This document shows positions 34,134-44,724 of a DNA stretch of 64,000 bases, piece after piece. How positions within the stretch are numbered: the stretch's first letter is position 1; every line of letters starts with the position of its first letter. Location of the stretch: the IMG/VR virus record IMGVR_UViG_3300030049_000706, positions 1-64,000 of that record; one strand, written 5' to 3'. Source of the DNA: a virus. The notes beneath the pieces are model-generated. The model was not told the DNA's origin. It searched no databases and saw only the letters and a program-made list of their open reading frames with translations. Made by a program: the position numbers and the translations under genes.

Positions 34134-36140
34134 TTAAGAGGCAACATTCACTGAGAGAGTAGTATTCCAAACACGATTGCTACGATACCCAGAGAGGGCA
34201 ACTGTGACGCTAGAAGAGTTTCCGTTCGCCAAGTCAACTGTAGTCTGAGTAACCGTTGTAGCACTCGTGATAATGTTATTAAGAGCAGAGCTGATTTCAT
34301 TATCAATGGACTTTTGTATCTGTTTAAATAACGTTTTTGGCCTAGCATTACTTCCCGTAAAACTAGTCCATTTGTCACGAACAATATGTTTAACATAAAC
34401 AACGTAGTCAACAATACATTCGTCAGAGAGGAGTGAAGAATCTGTTGTATAAACAGTACGGAGATCAGAGTAAAAAATGACAGAGGGGGTAGCATAGCAA
34501 ATAATATTAGCGCCACAATCCCAAATCTCCTGAAGAACATCAGGGCTTTCCGGGATGTAATTGAATGTAGGCCGTTTGAAGACGGTGACTTCGCTTGCGG
34601 GGCGAGGTTTAGGCTCAGCCTTAATGGACGTCGTTCCATCGTAAATGCACCTTTTAATCAATCGGTCAAACGTGGCCGGAACATAGTTAGACCACGAGGC
34701 CGTTGTTCCGTCGTTGTTCAACTTAGCGCACTGACCATAGATAGAACCACGGCACGCCGGAGTTCCCATGATCGAAGATTCAGGATGAAGCAGAATGCGC
34801 TGACGCAGAGATGCCATCAGTGCAACATCCGCAGCAGCTGTATTTGGCTTAAGACTCACGTCCTGAGTAGCCATTGTCAACTGCACATCATCGCGAACAT
34901 TCATAACACCATCGATAATAGATAATTTATTAGCTAAAGCAAAACCAGAATCATAGAAATGAGTAATCGGATAACGATAAACATCCTGAATAGCCGGATA
35001 TGTAGTACCTTCGAGATAAGCAACAACTAATTCTTCAAACATGTTAACGGATGTATCGCCATCAGATCCACCCAATAAATAAAGTGTAACATCTTCATTA
35101 ATGACTTCGGCCGAATCAGAAGTAATGGTAAAGTGATAATAAGAATTATTGTTAGAATCCATACCAGTCATGATATTAATCAAATCAGCAGAAGATGTGA
35201 TTTCAGGAGAAACGTTGAGAATATCAGATGTGATCTTTTTAATATTGTCATTATAAGTACAAACATTGTAAGGGAAAGGATTCGCAAAGTTCGTTGTAAG
35301 TTCATCACTGATATCAAGATATTGTGTTGTATTGGGATTATAAGCATTATCAATAAAAGCAAAAGTCTGACTAGGACTACCATACATGTCATAAACAGGA
35401 GCAGAAATAGCAGTAGTCGGAGAAACATAAGAAGGAGCAAAGACATAGGTCATTGCGCCATTAACAGTTGACAACGAAGCAATGTTACCAGACAGAATAG
35501 AATTCGCCTGAGTCTTATCATAAGAAGAATCGTAATATAAGCTAAAACCATAATTGTTCATCAGAGATCCAACATCGGCCGCTTCGACGGCCATGATCGG
35601 ATATGTAGTATATGTAACACCACCATTCGATATTGTGTTCGGAGTTAATTCATCAAACTCTTCAGAATCTGTAAGTGCACGAGCAGTCCAATCTAATTCA
35701 TAACCATCAGCAGTAACCGAAGCACCATTGAGTGTCTGGGGAATAGGGTTACTATTTTCATCATAAACTAAAGCACCAGTTGCTGTACGCTGATACTGGA
35801 CGATTTGCGCCGGAGTCACCGTGCAGAAGATACCAAGAGTGGATTTTGTAGCGGCCGGATCAACCAGTCGAACAAAACAAATCTGCTGGTACTTGATAGC
35901 CTGATTAACAAACAGCGTCTGGTGATTGAAGAACTTCGAGGTGGTATTCAAGAAGCTCGAACCATAACTAGTCTGAATATCTGTCGTATCGCCGATCAGG
36001 GGAAAGTTAGGAACGCCCTTTTCAGTGAACGAGAACATAATAGGCAGATGTCGAGGCAGGACCGTGAAGGTCTGTCCAGATGCCGCAGAATTATCCTGAA
36101 CCTGGATATTCAGAGCATTAGGATATGTATATGTCGACAT
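34134..36140 (-). CDS. Contractile tail sheath protein
   Basis: A 668-aa protein. The N terminus shows the sheath pattern GVPNFPLIGDTTDIQTSYGS and FVNQAIKYQQICFVRLVDP. The C-terminal domain (RTVYTTDSSLLSDECIVDYVVYVKHIVRDKWTSFTG...) corresponds to the conserved sheath core with the extended C-terminal arm. Length matches T4 gp18 (659 aa). Codons are GC-shifted, typical of an abundant protein. AATGGGAG precedes the ATG, and it forms an operon with the tube gene. It shows that the phage has a contractile tail. Confidence 0.85.
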   Translation of the reverse strand: MSTYTYPNALNIQVQDNSAASGQTFTVLPRHLPIMFSFTEKGVPNFPLIGDTTDIQTSYGSSFLNTTSKFFNHQTLFVNQAIKYQQICFVRLVDPAATKSTLGIFCTVTPAQIVQYQRTATGALVYDENSNPIPQTLNGASVTADGYELDWTARALTDSEEFDELTPNTISNGGVTYTTYPIMAVEAADVGSLMNNYGFSLYYDSSYDKTQANSILSGNIASLSTVNGAMTYVFAPSYVSPTTAISAPVYDMYGSPSQTFAFIDNAYNPNTTQYLDISDELTTNFANPFPYNVCTYNDNIKKITSDILNVSPEITSSADLINIMTGMDSNNNSYYHFTITSDSAEVINEDVTLYLLGGSDGDTSVNMFEELVVAYLEGTTYPAIQDVYRYPITHFYDSGFALANKLSIIDGVMNVRDDVQLTMATQDVSLKPNTAAADVALMASLRQRILLHPESSIMGTPACRGSIYGQCAKLNNDGTTASWSNYVPATFDRLIKRCIYDGTTSIKAEPKPRPASEVTVFKRPTFNYIPESPDVLQEIWDCGANIICYATPSVIFYSDLRTVYTTDSSLLSDECIVDYVVYVKHIVRDKWTSFTGSNARPKTLFKQIQKSIDNEISSALNNIITSATTVTQTTVDLANGNSSSVTVALSGYRSNRVWNTTLSVNVAS

Positions 36141-36215
36141 TGAAAACTCCCATTAGAAAGGTTTTTTAGAATAAAACCATCGTATAAGGATAATTCTTTT
36201 AAAAGGAACAAAAAA

Positions 36216-37247
36216 ATGAAAAACCGTGAATCTATCTTTGACGTATTTAGTGTTAAACAAACAGTTAATAATCCACAGTTAACCGAACTTATTAATTTCT
36301 TAATGGATAATAGAGATGTTAGACTTGACCACGATATTACTAAACAGATTACATCTCGTGATCCCTTGATTAAACCAGGAATCAGTCATATTTTCCGTAG
36401 AGCTGTTATGAGTGGTAAAGACAATATTTTTTCTTTCTGTAATATTCCTATGAATACAAATGCTCCAGAGATTGTCACTTATGACTATGTCAGTTTTGAC
36501 TTTGCTCAGCTTGCTGGTAAGCATGCCAATTTATACAAAGACACTACCTTCATTCCTGGATTTAAAGATACTGTTTTTTATAATGTTTCATCTGTTATTA
36601 AGACAAATAATGAACCTAGTGACATCAATCAATTTCAAGCAAAATGTGTGTTATCTATGTTATCAAGAAGTTACTATAATAGTGGTGTTTTACCTTGGTT
36701 AACACCTACAATCATTAGGTTTTTATGCCGAAGCTATAATATGTCCATTGGTACTGCCATAAGCAGTTCCTATGGACTTACCTATGCCGAAATGCAAATT
36801 ATCAAGACAATTTTGTCATTTTATTTCTTAAAATGTGTTGCTTCTGTTCATGAAGCAGAGGTTCTAATTAAGACCTCAAAACTCGATTTAGGTCCTACAA
36901 ATGAGATCCAGGATGTTGTTAATAAAATAAAAGAATTACTCGGCGATAAATACGAAAATATATCATTTGATGACATGTGTTATTGTATTCAAAATTGTGG
37001 TATTGGTAGATTGTCTGGCGTTAATAGAAAATGGATGGTTCAGAGATTGAAAAGTCTTGGTCCTGATATGTTTACAACAAGTATTGCTTTGGAATACCCT
37101 CCCTACTTCTGCTATTTATTGTTATTGGCCGAGGCTGGTAAAAAGATCGGTATGTTTAATATATTAATGAAGACCGATCTCAAAAGAGAAGTTAATGAAT
37201 TTATTGACAACATTATTAAATCCCCTTCATTTATTTCTACAATCTAA
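36216..37247 (+). CDS. Hypothetical protein, 343 aa, start of a structural operon
   Basis: A mixed alpha/beta protein with several cysteines (MCYCIQNCGIG) and no motif I recognise. It begins with AAAGGAAC before the ATG, divergent from the sheath gene, and is followed after 15 bases by the 868-aa gene, so the four genes to 43200 seem to be one plus-strand group. A virion-assembly role is inferred from context only. Confidence 0.7.
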   Translation: MKNRESIFDVFSVKQTVNNPQLTELINFLMDNRDVRLDHDITKQITSRDPLIKPGISHIFRRAVMSGKDNIFSFCNIPMNTNAPEIVTYDYVSFDFAQLAGKHANLYKDTTFIPGFKDTVFYNVSSVIKTNNEPSDINQFQAKCVLSMLSRSYYNSGVLPWLTPTIIRFLCRSYNMSIGTAISSSYGLTYAEMQIIKTILSFYFLKCVASVHEAEVLIKTSKLDLGPTNEIQDVVNKIKELLGDKYENISFDDMCYCIQNCGIGRLSGVNRKWMVQRLKSLGPDMFTTSIALEYPPYFCYLLLLAEAGKKIGMFNILMKTDLKREVNEFIDNIIKSPSFISTI

Positions 37248-37262
37248 GAATGGAGTATTTGT

Positions 37263-39869
37263 ATGACAGTTTCTAGTTCTACATTAGTCTCCTATCTTAA
37301 TCTTAATTTTTTAGAAAAAGTATGGAATAGTCCTAGATTTTATTGTTTTGAAAATATAAGATTAAATCCGTTTGTTGTCGGCACCTCTAATATACTAATG
37401 AACTTAATTTCTGATACATATGAAACTATTGCATTACCGAATAACGAAATCCAGTATAGCGTTTTTACAACAGATTACTTTAGTATTCAGACGTTATTAT
37501 TATTGGATACTGATGCTTGGTATCAGGCTAGTTCTTTAATAGATGAATATTCAGAACTAATTACTGTCTATACTGAAAATGGGTTTATGGTACCTAAGAG
37601 TTCTATTTATTTAAGATATTCATCAACGACTGAGAAGCTTTATATTGCTATCGATAAGTTGGCATTATATAAAGTTGATGGAGTAAATTATAAATCTTGT
37701 TACCTTGATGTATTGCGGTTTGCTCCTAGCATGACAAAATCTAATAAGGTATTACTAAATTATTATTCTGACATTATAATAAAATCTACTTTCACAAATC
37801 AGTTAGCGACCATAACAACTTTATTAACAAATTTAAACAATAATTATTATGATCAAACTACATTCATTATTAATGGTGAAATAATCGACTCTAAGTCTAA
37901 TTATTCTATTTCAATTGGTGATTATATTGAAATCATCACTGACTTCTCTATTGATAAAACGGTGACTATAGATATTTCTTCAAATGCCACAAACTATATA
38001 GATACCATCAATAAAGGTAATTATACACTATTACATATTCCTAAAGAAAATAATCCAAATAATGCTATTTATACATTTAATGATATGTCGATATATATAA
38101 AGAATAATGTATCTTCTAAGTCTATATATTTTAATAGATCTACTACAGGTGCTATAAATCAAATAACTCACAATGATATCTCGATTAATAATCTAGAATT
38201 ATCTGCTGCACAAGATACGCTCAATACTACCAATATAAGTGTTATTCTTAAATTAAGAAGTCACCAAAATAAATATATTATTCAAGATATTAATTATATA
38301 AATTATTTATACGAGCTTCCAGATGATGAAATAGTACAATTCTTATTAGCTAAAAATAGTGATACCTCATTGTCATTCTGGTCGTTGTTAAATTTACAAC
38401 AATCTTTACAAACAAGTTTATTCTTTAATGTTACAAATGATACATCATTGTCGACATTAGCTAAATATACAAATGGTTTAGGATATGACTGTATCGCAAA
38501 CGTTTTAAGTGGTTATGACGATACAACTATTTTAAATCAGAGTAGTACAGTAACCATCCCTGTTAAAAAGCCTATTATCCTTAGTGATTCTTCTACAAAA
38601 AATATTTTTTATATGAATGGTAAGAAGGTTATGGATACTTTATATAAATATTCTGATAATGGACTAAGTATCGGTTATACAACACTCAGTAAAGATTTAT
38701 ATATTCCCCCTAAGTCTAATTGTAGAAATCAATTATTTCAACACAACGATAGTACACATGAGCTCTTTTCTCCTAAAATTGGGGTTACCCAAGTTACTGT
38801 TAATATGACAGATTTTAAAATATACTTAATGAATGATATTGATCCCATACAAGGATTTAATAGAACATATACAAAATCTTTTACAGAAGTTACTCCAGAT
38901 AATCATTCATTAGTAACAACAATAGGAACAGATAGTTCTATTCTAGCATTTGGATATCTTTATTATAATAAAACATTTATAATTGTTAATAATACTTACA
39001 CTTATAGTACATCTATAAATTTAGATACTGATATGAGTGAAGGGAATGTATTATATCACGATCTGGATATCCTGTATTCAGACGATGTAACGACTTTACC
39101 CTTATTGAATTCTAGTAACATAGAAGCACATCTAAATGGATATTATTTAATACCCGATATTGATTACAATGTTATTACTTATATAGATACAAATGGATAT
39201 TTTTGTGGTAGACAATTTATTTTAACAAACAATATATTCTTACAAGAATCATCTAATATTTTAGAAATTATGAACCATACAGCAAGAATAGATTATCAGA
39301 CTATTGATTATGTTTTAAACGGCCAATTAAATCAGAATGGTGAAATAGATTTTGAATTGGTTAATAGTTCAAAAGTATATATCAATGGATTGTTACAGAA
39401 TTACAATTCTGATATATTTAGTATGACATTAGATGTCCCTAATGGTTCGCCATATATTATCAGAAATATTATTCCTAAACAGACAGATGTTTATTTAAGT
39501 ACATATAATCAGAATTCAGATAACCCAAATAAACAGGCTATTCAAAAATACTTCACAAAAGAATTTACAGTTGCACAAGATCCTATATTTGTAAATAAAA
39601 TGCATATCGTTTTTAGTCCTTATTTTACATATCTTATTCAACAGATTAATAATGGATCGCTAGTTTTAACAAACGATCCTGATAATACCAAATTTATAAA
39701 TCAGGTTAGTCAATATGACTATATAAAAAATATGGATCAGACTTTAAGTGATTCTACAATTATCAATTTCAATTTTGTTTATTGGAATATTACATATTCA
39801 GATACTGTCATTAATGATTCAACACAATATGCACTATTTAAGAAACTTGTTACGCTAATAAGAGGATAG
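37263..39869 (+). CDS. Large probable virion protein, 868 aa
   Basis: An Asn/Ser/Thr/Tyr-rich, low-charge protein composed largely of short beta strands (for example FIINGEIIDSKSNYSISIGDYIEII). It contains repeated NG-turn motifs such as NGYYLIPDIDYNVITY and NGLLQNYNSD, typical of phage tail, baseplate or fibre-associated proteins. GGAG precedes the ATG. It is followed after six bases by another large protein of similar composition. Exact role unknown. Confidence 0.65.
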   Translation: MTVSSSTLVSYLNLNFLEKVWNSPRFYCFENIRLNPFVVGTSNILMNLISDTYETIALPNNEIQYSVFTTDYFSIQTLLLLDTDAWYQASSLIDEYSELITVYTENGFMVPKSSIYLRYSSTTEKLYIAIDKLALYKVDGVNYKSCYLDVLRFAPSMTKSNKVLLNYYSDIIIKSTFTNQLATITTLLTNLNNNYYDQTTFIINGEIIDSKSNYSISIGDYIEIITDFSIDKTVTIDISSNATNYIDTINKGNYTLLHIPKENNPNNAIYTFNDMSIYIKNNVSSKSIYFNRSTTGAINQITHNDISINNLELSAAQDTLNTTNISVILKLRSHQNKYIIQDINYINYLYELPDDEIVQFLLAKNSDTSLSFWSLLNLQQSLQTSLFFNVTNDTSLSTLAKYTNGLGYDCIANVLSGYDDTTILNQSSTVTIPVKKPIILSDSSTKNIFYMNGKKVMDTLYKYSDNGLSIGYTTLSKDLYIPPKSNCRNQLFQHNDSTHELFSPKIGVTQVTVNMTDFKIYLMNDIDPIQGFNRTYTKSFTEVTPDNHSLVTTIGTDSSILAFGYLYYNKTFIIVNNTYTYSTSINLDTDMSEGNVLYHDLDILYSDDVTTLPLLNSSNIEAHLNGYYLIPDIDYNVITYIDTNGYFCGRQFILTNNIFLQESSNILEIMNHTARIDYQTIDYVLNGQLNQNGEIDFELVNSSKVYINGLLQNYNSDIFSMTLDVPNGSPYIIRNIIPKQTDVYLSTYNQNSDNPNKQAIQKYFTKEFTVAQDPIFVNKMHIVFSPYFTYLIQQINNGSLVLTNDPDNTKFINQVSQYDYIKNMDQTLSDSTIINFNFVYWNITYSDTVINDSTQYALFKKLVTLIRG

Positions 39870-39875
39870 AAAGGC

Positions 39876-41600
39876 ATGACAGTCATCACAGTCCTAAAAG
39901 AGGATGCATCTAACGTAGCAAGTGGTTATGTTAGAGTTTATCCATTAAGTAAAATATATAATCCTAATTTAAATCAAACATCTGGATCTTATATTGTTCC
40001 GCAGGTAGACTCATTGGTTATCGATGTTGACAATGGTGGATTGTTGTACTATGTAGAAAGTGTTAATGAAATCACAAATGTTTCTACATTGGTTCCTGCT
40101 AAAATCATTACTGATTCAATAGAAACCGAATTAGATCAGATCTCGGTTATTTCTTATGGAAATGATTTATTTTATCTTTATTATGATCCTTTGAACACCC
40201 CAACAGATATTGATATCGATAGTAAATTACATATTGTCGGTCCTGTCGGAATGAAATACCAGATTATAGAAAATGTTGGAACTGCTACAGAAAAAGTTAT
40301 AAGTCAGTATTACGATATTGATGGAAATTATGTTGGTAATGTTGTTCCTATGGTTCCTTGTTTTGAAGACGGAACTAAAGGTGTTCATTATTTAAAGAGT
40401 TGTTATACGACACAGCCTATTGTTGATGGAACTTCTTATCAGATTAATGTATTTAATTCTGCTGGTAAATTAATTGGTGAAGTTAAGAATGTTATTTCTA
40501 AGAAATCATACATTTTAAATAATGGTTTTAATTCTCTTCCTGTTATAAACAACTTAAGTATTGTTGGAAATCAAATGAGAAACGATAATGAAATTTATAT
40601 TTATCAGAATCAGAATATAGACAGTTTGAATATTAGAGGTATATTAACATTTGAAGATGGAAGAACACAAGAAGTTCTCCCAGATACATCTAAATGTGTT
40701 TTATATGGATTTACTAATTTCGTATCTTCTTATCCTGGTTATAAACAACCATTATTGTTAAAATATATGCTTGATAGTGATGAACCTATTTCAAGAGAAC
40801 TTATGTTAACAAATGATATATTTATTACTGGAGAAACTAATCTTATTGTTATTCCAAATAATGTGTCTTATGGTATTAAATTACTGGTTGTTCCTCAATG
40901 GTCGGCAAATTTAAATCAATATACATTAAAGTTCTTCTTATACTCAACAGAACGAAATTCATCTGTCGATGTCACTCAGTATGTTACAACGACAAGTCTT
41001 GATACATCCACAGGACTTACTAATTTTAGTGGAAATTATTATACAGGGTATCAAACATTACAAGCATCTATCGATTTAAATAATTTTGATAATACAACAT
41101 TTGGAGTTGGTTCTATTTATTTACAGACAATCGTTATTAAGTTACAACCGTTCAATGCATATAACAGATACATATTTGGAGATAGTATTACTGGAACAAT
41201 TTATGGTATCGATAATACTCTTGTTCATAGACCTGTTCTATATAACGATATCATAAAGAATGTTTATTTTATTCCGTCTAGTTTATTCTCAACAGTTGAT
41301 AATTTCTTACAAGCATTTTATTATAATACATTACCTGTTTATGATAGTTCAAATACATCTTCACCTCCTGTTCCTACACACTTCTGCATAAGAGATATTG
41401 TTACTGGTAATATGCTAACAAATGACATTATCCCGATTGCAAACTATCAACAAGCATTCAACTTTGTTAATAATACTTCATATTTAAATAATAATGTGTT
41501 GATTGAATTTATTCAGCAGATCAATACAACAACAAATAATACTCTTTATGGTGCCCCCATTGATGTTTATTCAAACACATATATTCCAACATTATCTTAA
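39876..41600 (+). CDS. Probable virion protein, 574 aa
   Basis: Beta-rich, Asn/Thr/Tyr-rich protein translated right after the 868-aa gene (GAAAGG before the ATG). Segments such as LHIVGPVGMKYQIIENVG and YDIDGNYVGNVVPMVPCFEDGTKG suggest tandem beta-sandwich domains, as in tail or decoration proteins. No specific family recognised. It ends at a perfect palindromic terminator. Confidence 0.65.
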   Translation: MTVITVLKEDASNVASGYVRVYPLSKIYNPNLNQTSGSYIVPQVDSLVIDVDNGGLLYYVESVNEITNVSTLVPAKIITDSIETELDQISVISYGNDLFYLYYDPLNTPTDIDIDSKLHIVGPVGMKYQIIENVGTATEKVISQYYDIDGNYVGNVVPMVPCFEDGTKGVHYLKSCYTTQPIVDGTSYQINVFNSAGKLIGEVKNVISKKSYILNNGFNSLPVINNLSIVGNQMRNDNEIYIYQNQNIDSLNIRGILTFEDGRTQEVLPDTSKCVLYGFTNFVSSYPGYKQPLLLKYMLDSDEPISRELMLTNDIFITGETNLIVIPNNVSYGIKLLVVPQWSANLNQYTLKFFLYSTERNSSVDVTQYVTTTSLDTSTGLTNFSGNYYTGYQTLQASIDLNNFDNTTFGVGSIYLQTIVIKLQPFNAYNRYIFGDSITGTIYGIDNTLVHRPVLYNDIIKNVYFIPSSLFSTVDNFLQAFYYNTLPVYDSSNTSSPPVPTHFCIRDIVTGNMLTNDIIPIANYQQAFNFVNNTSYLNNNVLIEFIQQINTTTNNTLYGAPIDVYSNTYIPTLS

Positions 41601-41613
41601 GTTATGTCATTAA

Positions 41614-41645
41614 CTGTATAAGGTGCCACGTGGCACCTTATACAG
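41614..41645. terminator. 32-bp perfect palindrome terminator
   Basis: Halves of 16 bases (CTGTATAAGGTGCCAC), 13 nt after the stop codon. Confidence 0.8.
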
Positions 41646-41673
41646 ATAGACAAATCGAAAGGAAAAAACTTCT

Positions 41674-43200
41674 ATGTCGGTATATCAGTATTATCACACA
41701 TATGTTGTTGAAGACGGACAAATAACAGATACAAACGACGAAACACCATTACTTTCTTCTTTCTTACAGAAAAGAGTTTACATCATAGTTTCTAAGTATA
41801 ATGTCAATACGTTAATCATGTTAAACATAAAGGATTATATATCAAAAGAATCTAATATTAATCTAAATCTATCTATAGCTGAATTCTGCGATAATCTTAA
41901 TGATCTATTGGTTTTAAAATATACATCAAATGATATCCCATTAAAGAATATTACAACTGGAGCATTTGATAACAGACTTAATATATATGATGCTAATAGT
42001 TTAAAAGATGTAGACATTTCTTATACTTCTATTAGTGATCCTTCAAATAAAAATAACAAATATAGTTTCTTTCAATCTAATGATTTAGTATTGACATCTG
42101 ATTCTAATAGAGATTTTACAAATTGTCTTATTACAGTTAATGGTGTATTTCATAGTACTGAATATTACAATAATAACTTCTTTGTTAAAAATGGTTTTTC
42201 TAATATTAAAAATACAAAACAAAAGAATGTCTGTTTAATAGACACAACTAATTTGGGTGGTCATTCTACAATTCCTATTACATTAGAAGATATAGAAATT
42301 CCTTCTGGTTCTTCAATTCCTTCTAGCATAACTTTGAATTTTAAAAATGCTAATTTCTTAAATAAAACTATTATTCCCGTTATCTATGGATATCCACTTT
42401 TAAATAAAGACTTTTTTAAAGTCTTAGACAATACAAGAATTAAAATATATATTAATAGGATCGATTATATTTACCAATTCTTAAAATCACCCAATACTTT
42501 ATTTTCAAAATACAATTCTTATTTAATCGATAGGCATAGAGAATTCTACATCGATACACCAGAACCAGATATTATTGATTCTATTGTGGATCTCATGACA
42601 GTTGAATATACTAAATTTATGACTTATAATGAGCCTCATACTGGTATTGTTGATTTTGGTAAAAGAGAAGATACTCCAGAAATGGTAAATTCTCTAGATG
42701 TATTCTTTTCTGATTTTTATCCTAAGATGGTTTCTGAAGATAGAGACGTTAATCTTATTGAATTTGAAAATTCACAATATTACAACCAATTAAAAAATCT
42801 ATTTAATATTATTAAAAAATCACATTTACAATCTAAAGATTTTATCTTACAATTATTAACCATGTTTAATTCATTTATTATAACTATTAATAATCCAGAT
42901 ATATTCATTAAAAATTATAAATGTTATTCATTAAATAATAAAGGATATATGTATACTTGTAAATCTAAAGATACACCTCGTGGATTATTGGTTTATAATA
43001 AGTCATTTGTATTACCATATAACATCTGTACAGATGGTACTCTCAATCATCATATTTTAAATATAGATTTCTACGACCACACAAATCTGTTATATGATAA
43101 AAATCCATTTACAGATTATTTCCCTAATCCTTTCTATGATCAGAATAATGCCACAAATTACCCTGTAGAGATTGTAGAGTTCTATTCTAAAGCTATCTAA
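41674..43200 (+). CDS. Probable virion protein, 508 aa
   Basis: Asn/Tyr/Ile/Asp-rich protein with an N-terminal small beta domain (YQYYHTYVVEDGQITDT) and a long central region including helices near 290-400. GAAAGG precedes the ATG. It is separated from the previous gene by a terminator, so it needs its own promoter or read-through. Composition fits the preceding structural genes; role unknown. Confidence 0.65.
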   Translation: MSVYQYYHTYVVEDGQITDTNDETPLLSSFLQKRVYIIVSKYNVNTLIMLNIKDYISKESNINLNLSIAEFCDNLNDLLVLKYTSNDIPLKNITTGAFDNRLNIYDANSLKDVDISYTSISDPSNKNNKYSFFQSNDLVLTSDSNRDFTNCLITVNGVFHSTEYYNNNFFVKNGFSNIKNTKQKNVCLIDTTNLGGHSTIPITLEDIEIPSGSSIPSSITLNFKNANFLNKTIIPVIYGYPLLNKDFFKVLDNTRIKIYINRIDYIYQFLKSPNTLFSKYNSYLIDRHREFYIDTPEPDIIDSIVDLMTVEYTKFMTYNEPHTGIVDFGKREDTPEMVNSLDVFFSDFYPKMVSEDRDVNLIEFENSQYYNQLKNLFNIIKKSHLQSKDFILQLLTMFNSFIITINNPDIFIKNYKCYSLNNKGYMYTCKSKDTPRGLLVYNKSFVLPYNICTDGTLNHHILNIDFYDHTNLLYDKNPFTDYFPNPFYDQNNATNYPVEIVEFYSKAI

Positions 43201-43290
43201 TTTAATTATATGCGCATAGTAGTACATACAACGTTTTAAAAGAAATCTGCGCACTTATATCTTGTGAAACTAAAATATGTATTTTGTTAA

Positions 43291-43322
43291 ATGATAGAGT
43301 GGGCGATAGCCCACTCTATCAT
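43291..43322 (+). terminator. Hairpin terminator
   Basis: Perfect 14-bp arms (ATGATAGAGTGGGC) around GATA, followed by a T-rich run. It lies about 90 nt after the structural gene. Confidence 0.8.
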
Positions 43323-43417
43323 CATTTTCTTATATTGATTAACTTTATTGACTTGTTCTTATGACTTTAGTTTTTTCAAGTTCAAATGAAACACACAAGA
43401 TAGATCTGAGGATTAAA

Positions 43418-43444
43418 CGAAGAGTTTTTAAGAAAAACTCTTCG
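43418..43444. repeat. Perfect hairpin, 12-bp arms
   Basis: Arms CGAAGAGTTTTT and complement around AAG, inside the non-coding region and not next to any gene end. Confidence 0.7.
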
Positions 43445-43487
43445 ACCGAAGATTAATTTATTTATATAAAAAATATTTTATTTATTC

Positions 43488-43605
43488 ATAGTAGTCGTCG
43501 TTTATTTACTTTTATTTTCATTAAATCTTTTTATATAAAATTATTAAAATGTGAAAAAATAAAAGTTTTGACATTATATAGGTTGAAGCCGACGACGACT
43601 ACTAT
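43488..43605. repeat. Long-range inverted repeat around an AT-rich core
   Basis: Arms ATAGTAGTCGTCGT (43488-43501) and its exact complement (43592-43605) enclose 90 nt of very AT-rich DNA. The two arms could form a lariat-like RNA stem or mark an origin. Confidence 0.7.
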
Positions 43606-43876
43606 TCCTTAAGGATTTCTGGATACTAGGATATTTTCGGGAGAAAATAGACTAGGAGAAAGAAAGACTTATGGAAGAGAGGAGGAGGAGGCATCAACAC
43701 ACTACAAGATGGTCAGAGAATGTAAAAAATTATAATCATTAAAAACCCTTTAAAGTAAGAGTATTTTATAAAACCATTAAAATTATATCATTCATCCTCG
43801 GAAGAGGGTGGATGGTTTATATTTTTTATTAAAGTCATGATCTTATAGATTTGTTTTTACCAAAAAAGGAATTGAT

Positions 43877-44599
43877 ATGAAGAAAACACCTTATCTTAAG
43901 TCTTATGAAAAAACAAAAGATTTAGATCAATTTTTAGAGTATGATGTTGATTTAAAAGAATGTAGATTTATTGGTGATAGCATGACTATCTTTATTCCTA
44001 TGAGATATGAAGCATATGGATTTTTAGAAGTTTCAGATACTTGTAAGTATTTAGGATTAGTTGATATAATCGTTAATGATAAGTATCAAACTGGATTTAA
44101 TATTCTAGCCGAAATAGAAAGTGAATTTACAGATCAATCTAAGATCATGGTGGGTAATACCCAGTATCTTGTTTTAGAATTATCTCACGGTGATAGATTC
44201 ATGTGTAATACAAAGCTTGTTAAGAACAAAAATATAGCATTCGCAGTTTGGGTAGAATCTATTACAAGAGGTAAGTTAATTTACAATATGGATTATTTTG
44301 CATTAACTCATTTATTAGATTTGAGTGGTCCTAATTGTGCAGCCGATCTTAAGATCAATCACAGTATTATAGAAATCATTTACAGTCATCTGAGTAGAGA
44401 TATCAATGATATCAATGTTCAATATAGACATACTGATATGACAAACGATTTTCAGTTAATTCCATTAAGAAGTGTTGCCGATGCTACTACAAATACCGCC
44501 TCTAAGATTACTGGATCTTATTTAGGAGATGCTTTAAATAATGCTATCATTAATCCATCCCAGGAAAAATATCCATTAGAGACTATTTTACGAAGTTAA
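43877..44599 (+). CDS. Hypothetical protein, 240 aa
   Basis: A soluble alpha/beta protein. AAAAAGGA precedes the ATG, and the preceding non-coding region must contain its promoter. Notable segments are YLVLELSHGDRFMCNTKLVKNKNIAFAVW and ALTHLLDLSGPNCAADLKINHSIIEII. I cannot assign a family. It ends at a strong terminator and is followed by the ligase remnant. Confidence 0.7.
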   Translation: MKKTPYLKSYEKTKDLDQFLEYDVDLKECRFIGDSMTIFIPMRYEAYGFLEVSDTCKYLGLVDIIVNDKYQTGFNILAEIESEFTDQSKIMVGNTQYLVLELSHGDRFMCNTKLVKNKNIAFAVWVESITRGKLIYNMDYFALTHLLDLSGPNCAADLKINHSIIEIIYSHLSRDINDINVQYRHTDMTNDFQLIPLRSVADATTNTASKITGSYLGDALNNAIINPSQEKYPLETILRS

Positions 44600-44602
44600 G
44601 CT

Positions 44603-44636
44603 AGATGTCAGGAACCCTTACGGGTTCCTGACATCT
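44603..44636 (+). terminator. Hairpin terminator
   Basis: Perfect 15-bp arms (AGATGTCAGGAACCC) around TTAC. Confidence 0.8.
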
Positions 44637-44724
44637 TAAATTACTATTTAGATTTTTGTTTTATTTTATAAGTTCTTCAATGAGGAAATATGTATGTCAA
44701 AATAATTCGATGACTACATGTTGA

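Larger units (their letters stand above)
43201..43876. other. 676-bp non-coding region rich in inverted repeats
   Basis: No convincing gene. It contains a terminator after the structural operon, a second perfect hairpin (43418), a long-range inverted repeat (43488/43592), a polypurine stretch (43652-43692), and an imperfect hairpin followed by T-run (43790-43830) that looks like a terminator. A possible 23-codon reading frame at 43671-43742 (MEERRRRHQHTTRWSENVKN...) has only a distant ribosome site and is not called. Candidates are a small RNA gene or a replication-origin-like structure. Confidence 0.6.

Noticed and set aside
35133-35471. Plus-strand frame opposite the tail sheath gene
   Set aside because: Arg/Ile/Ser-rich shadow; the sheath assignment on the minus strand is strong.
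42441-42458. TATATATTAA inside the 508-aa virion gene as a further promoter
   Set aside because: Lacks the conserved AC/T end and flanks, lies deep in coding DNA, and no gene start follows.
43671-43742. 23-codon frame MEERRRRHQHTTRW in the non-coding region
   Set aside because: The ribosome-site-like AGGAG is too far upstream and the Arg run comes from a polypurine tract; kept only as a note in the region entry.
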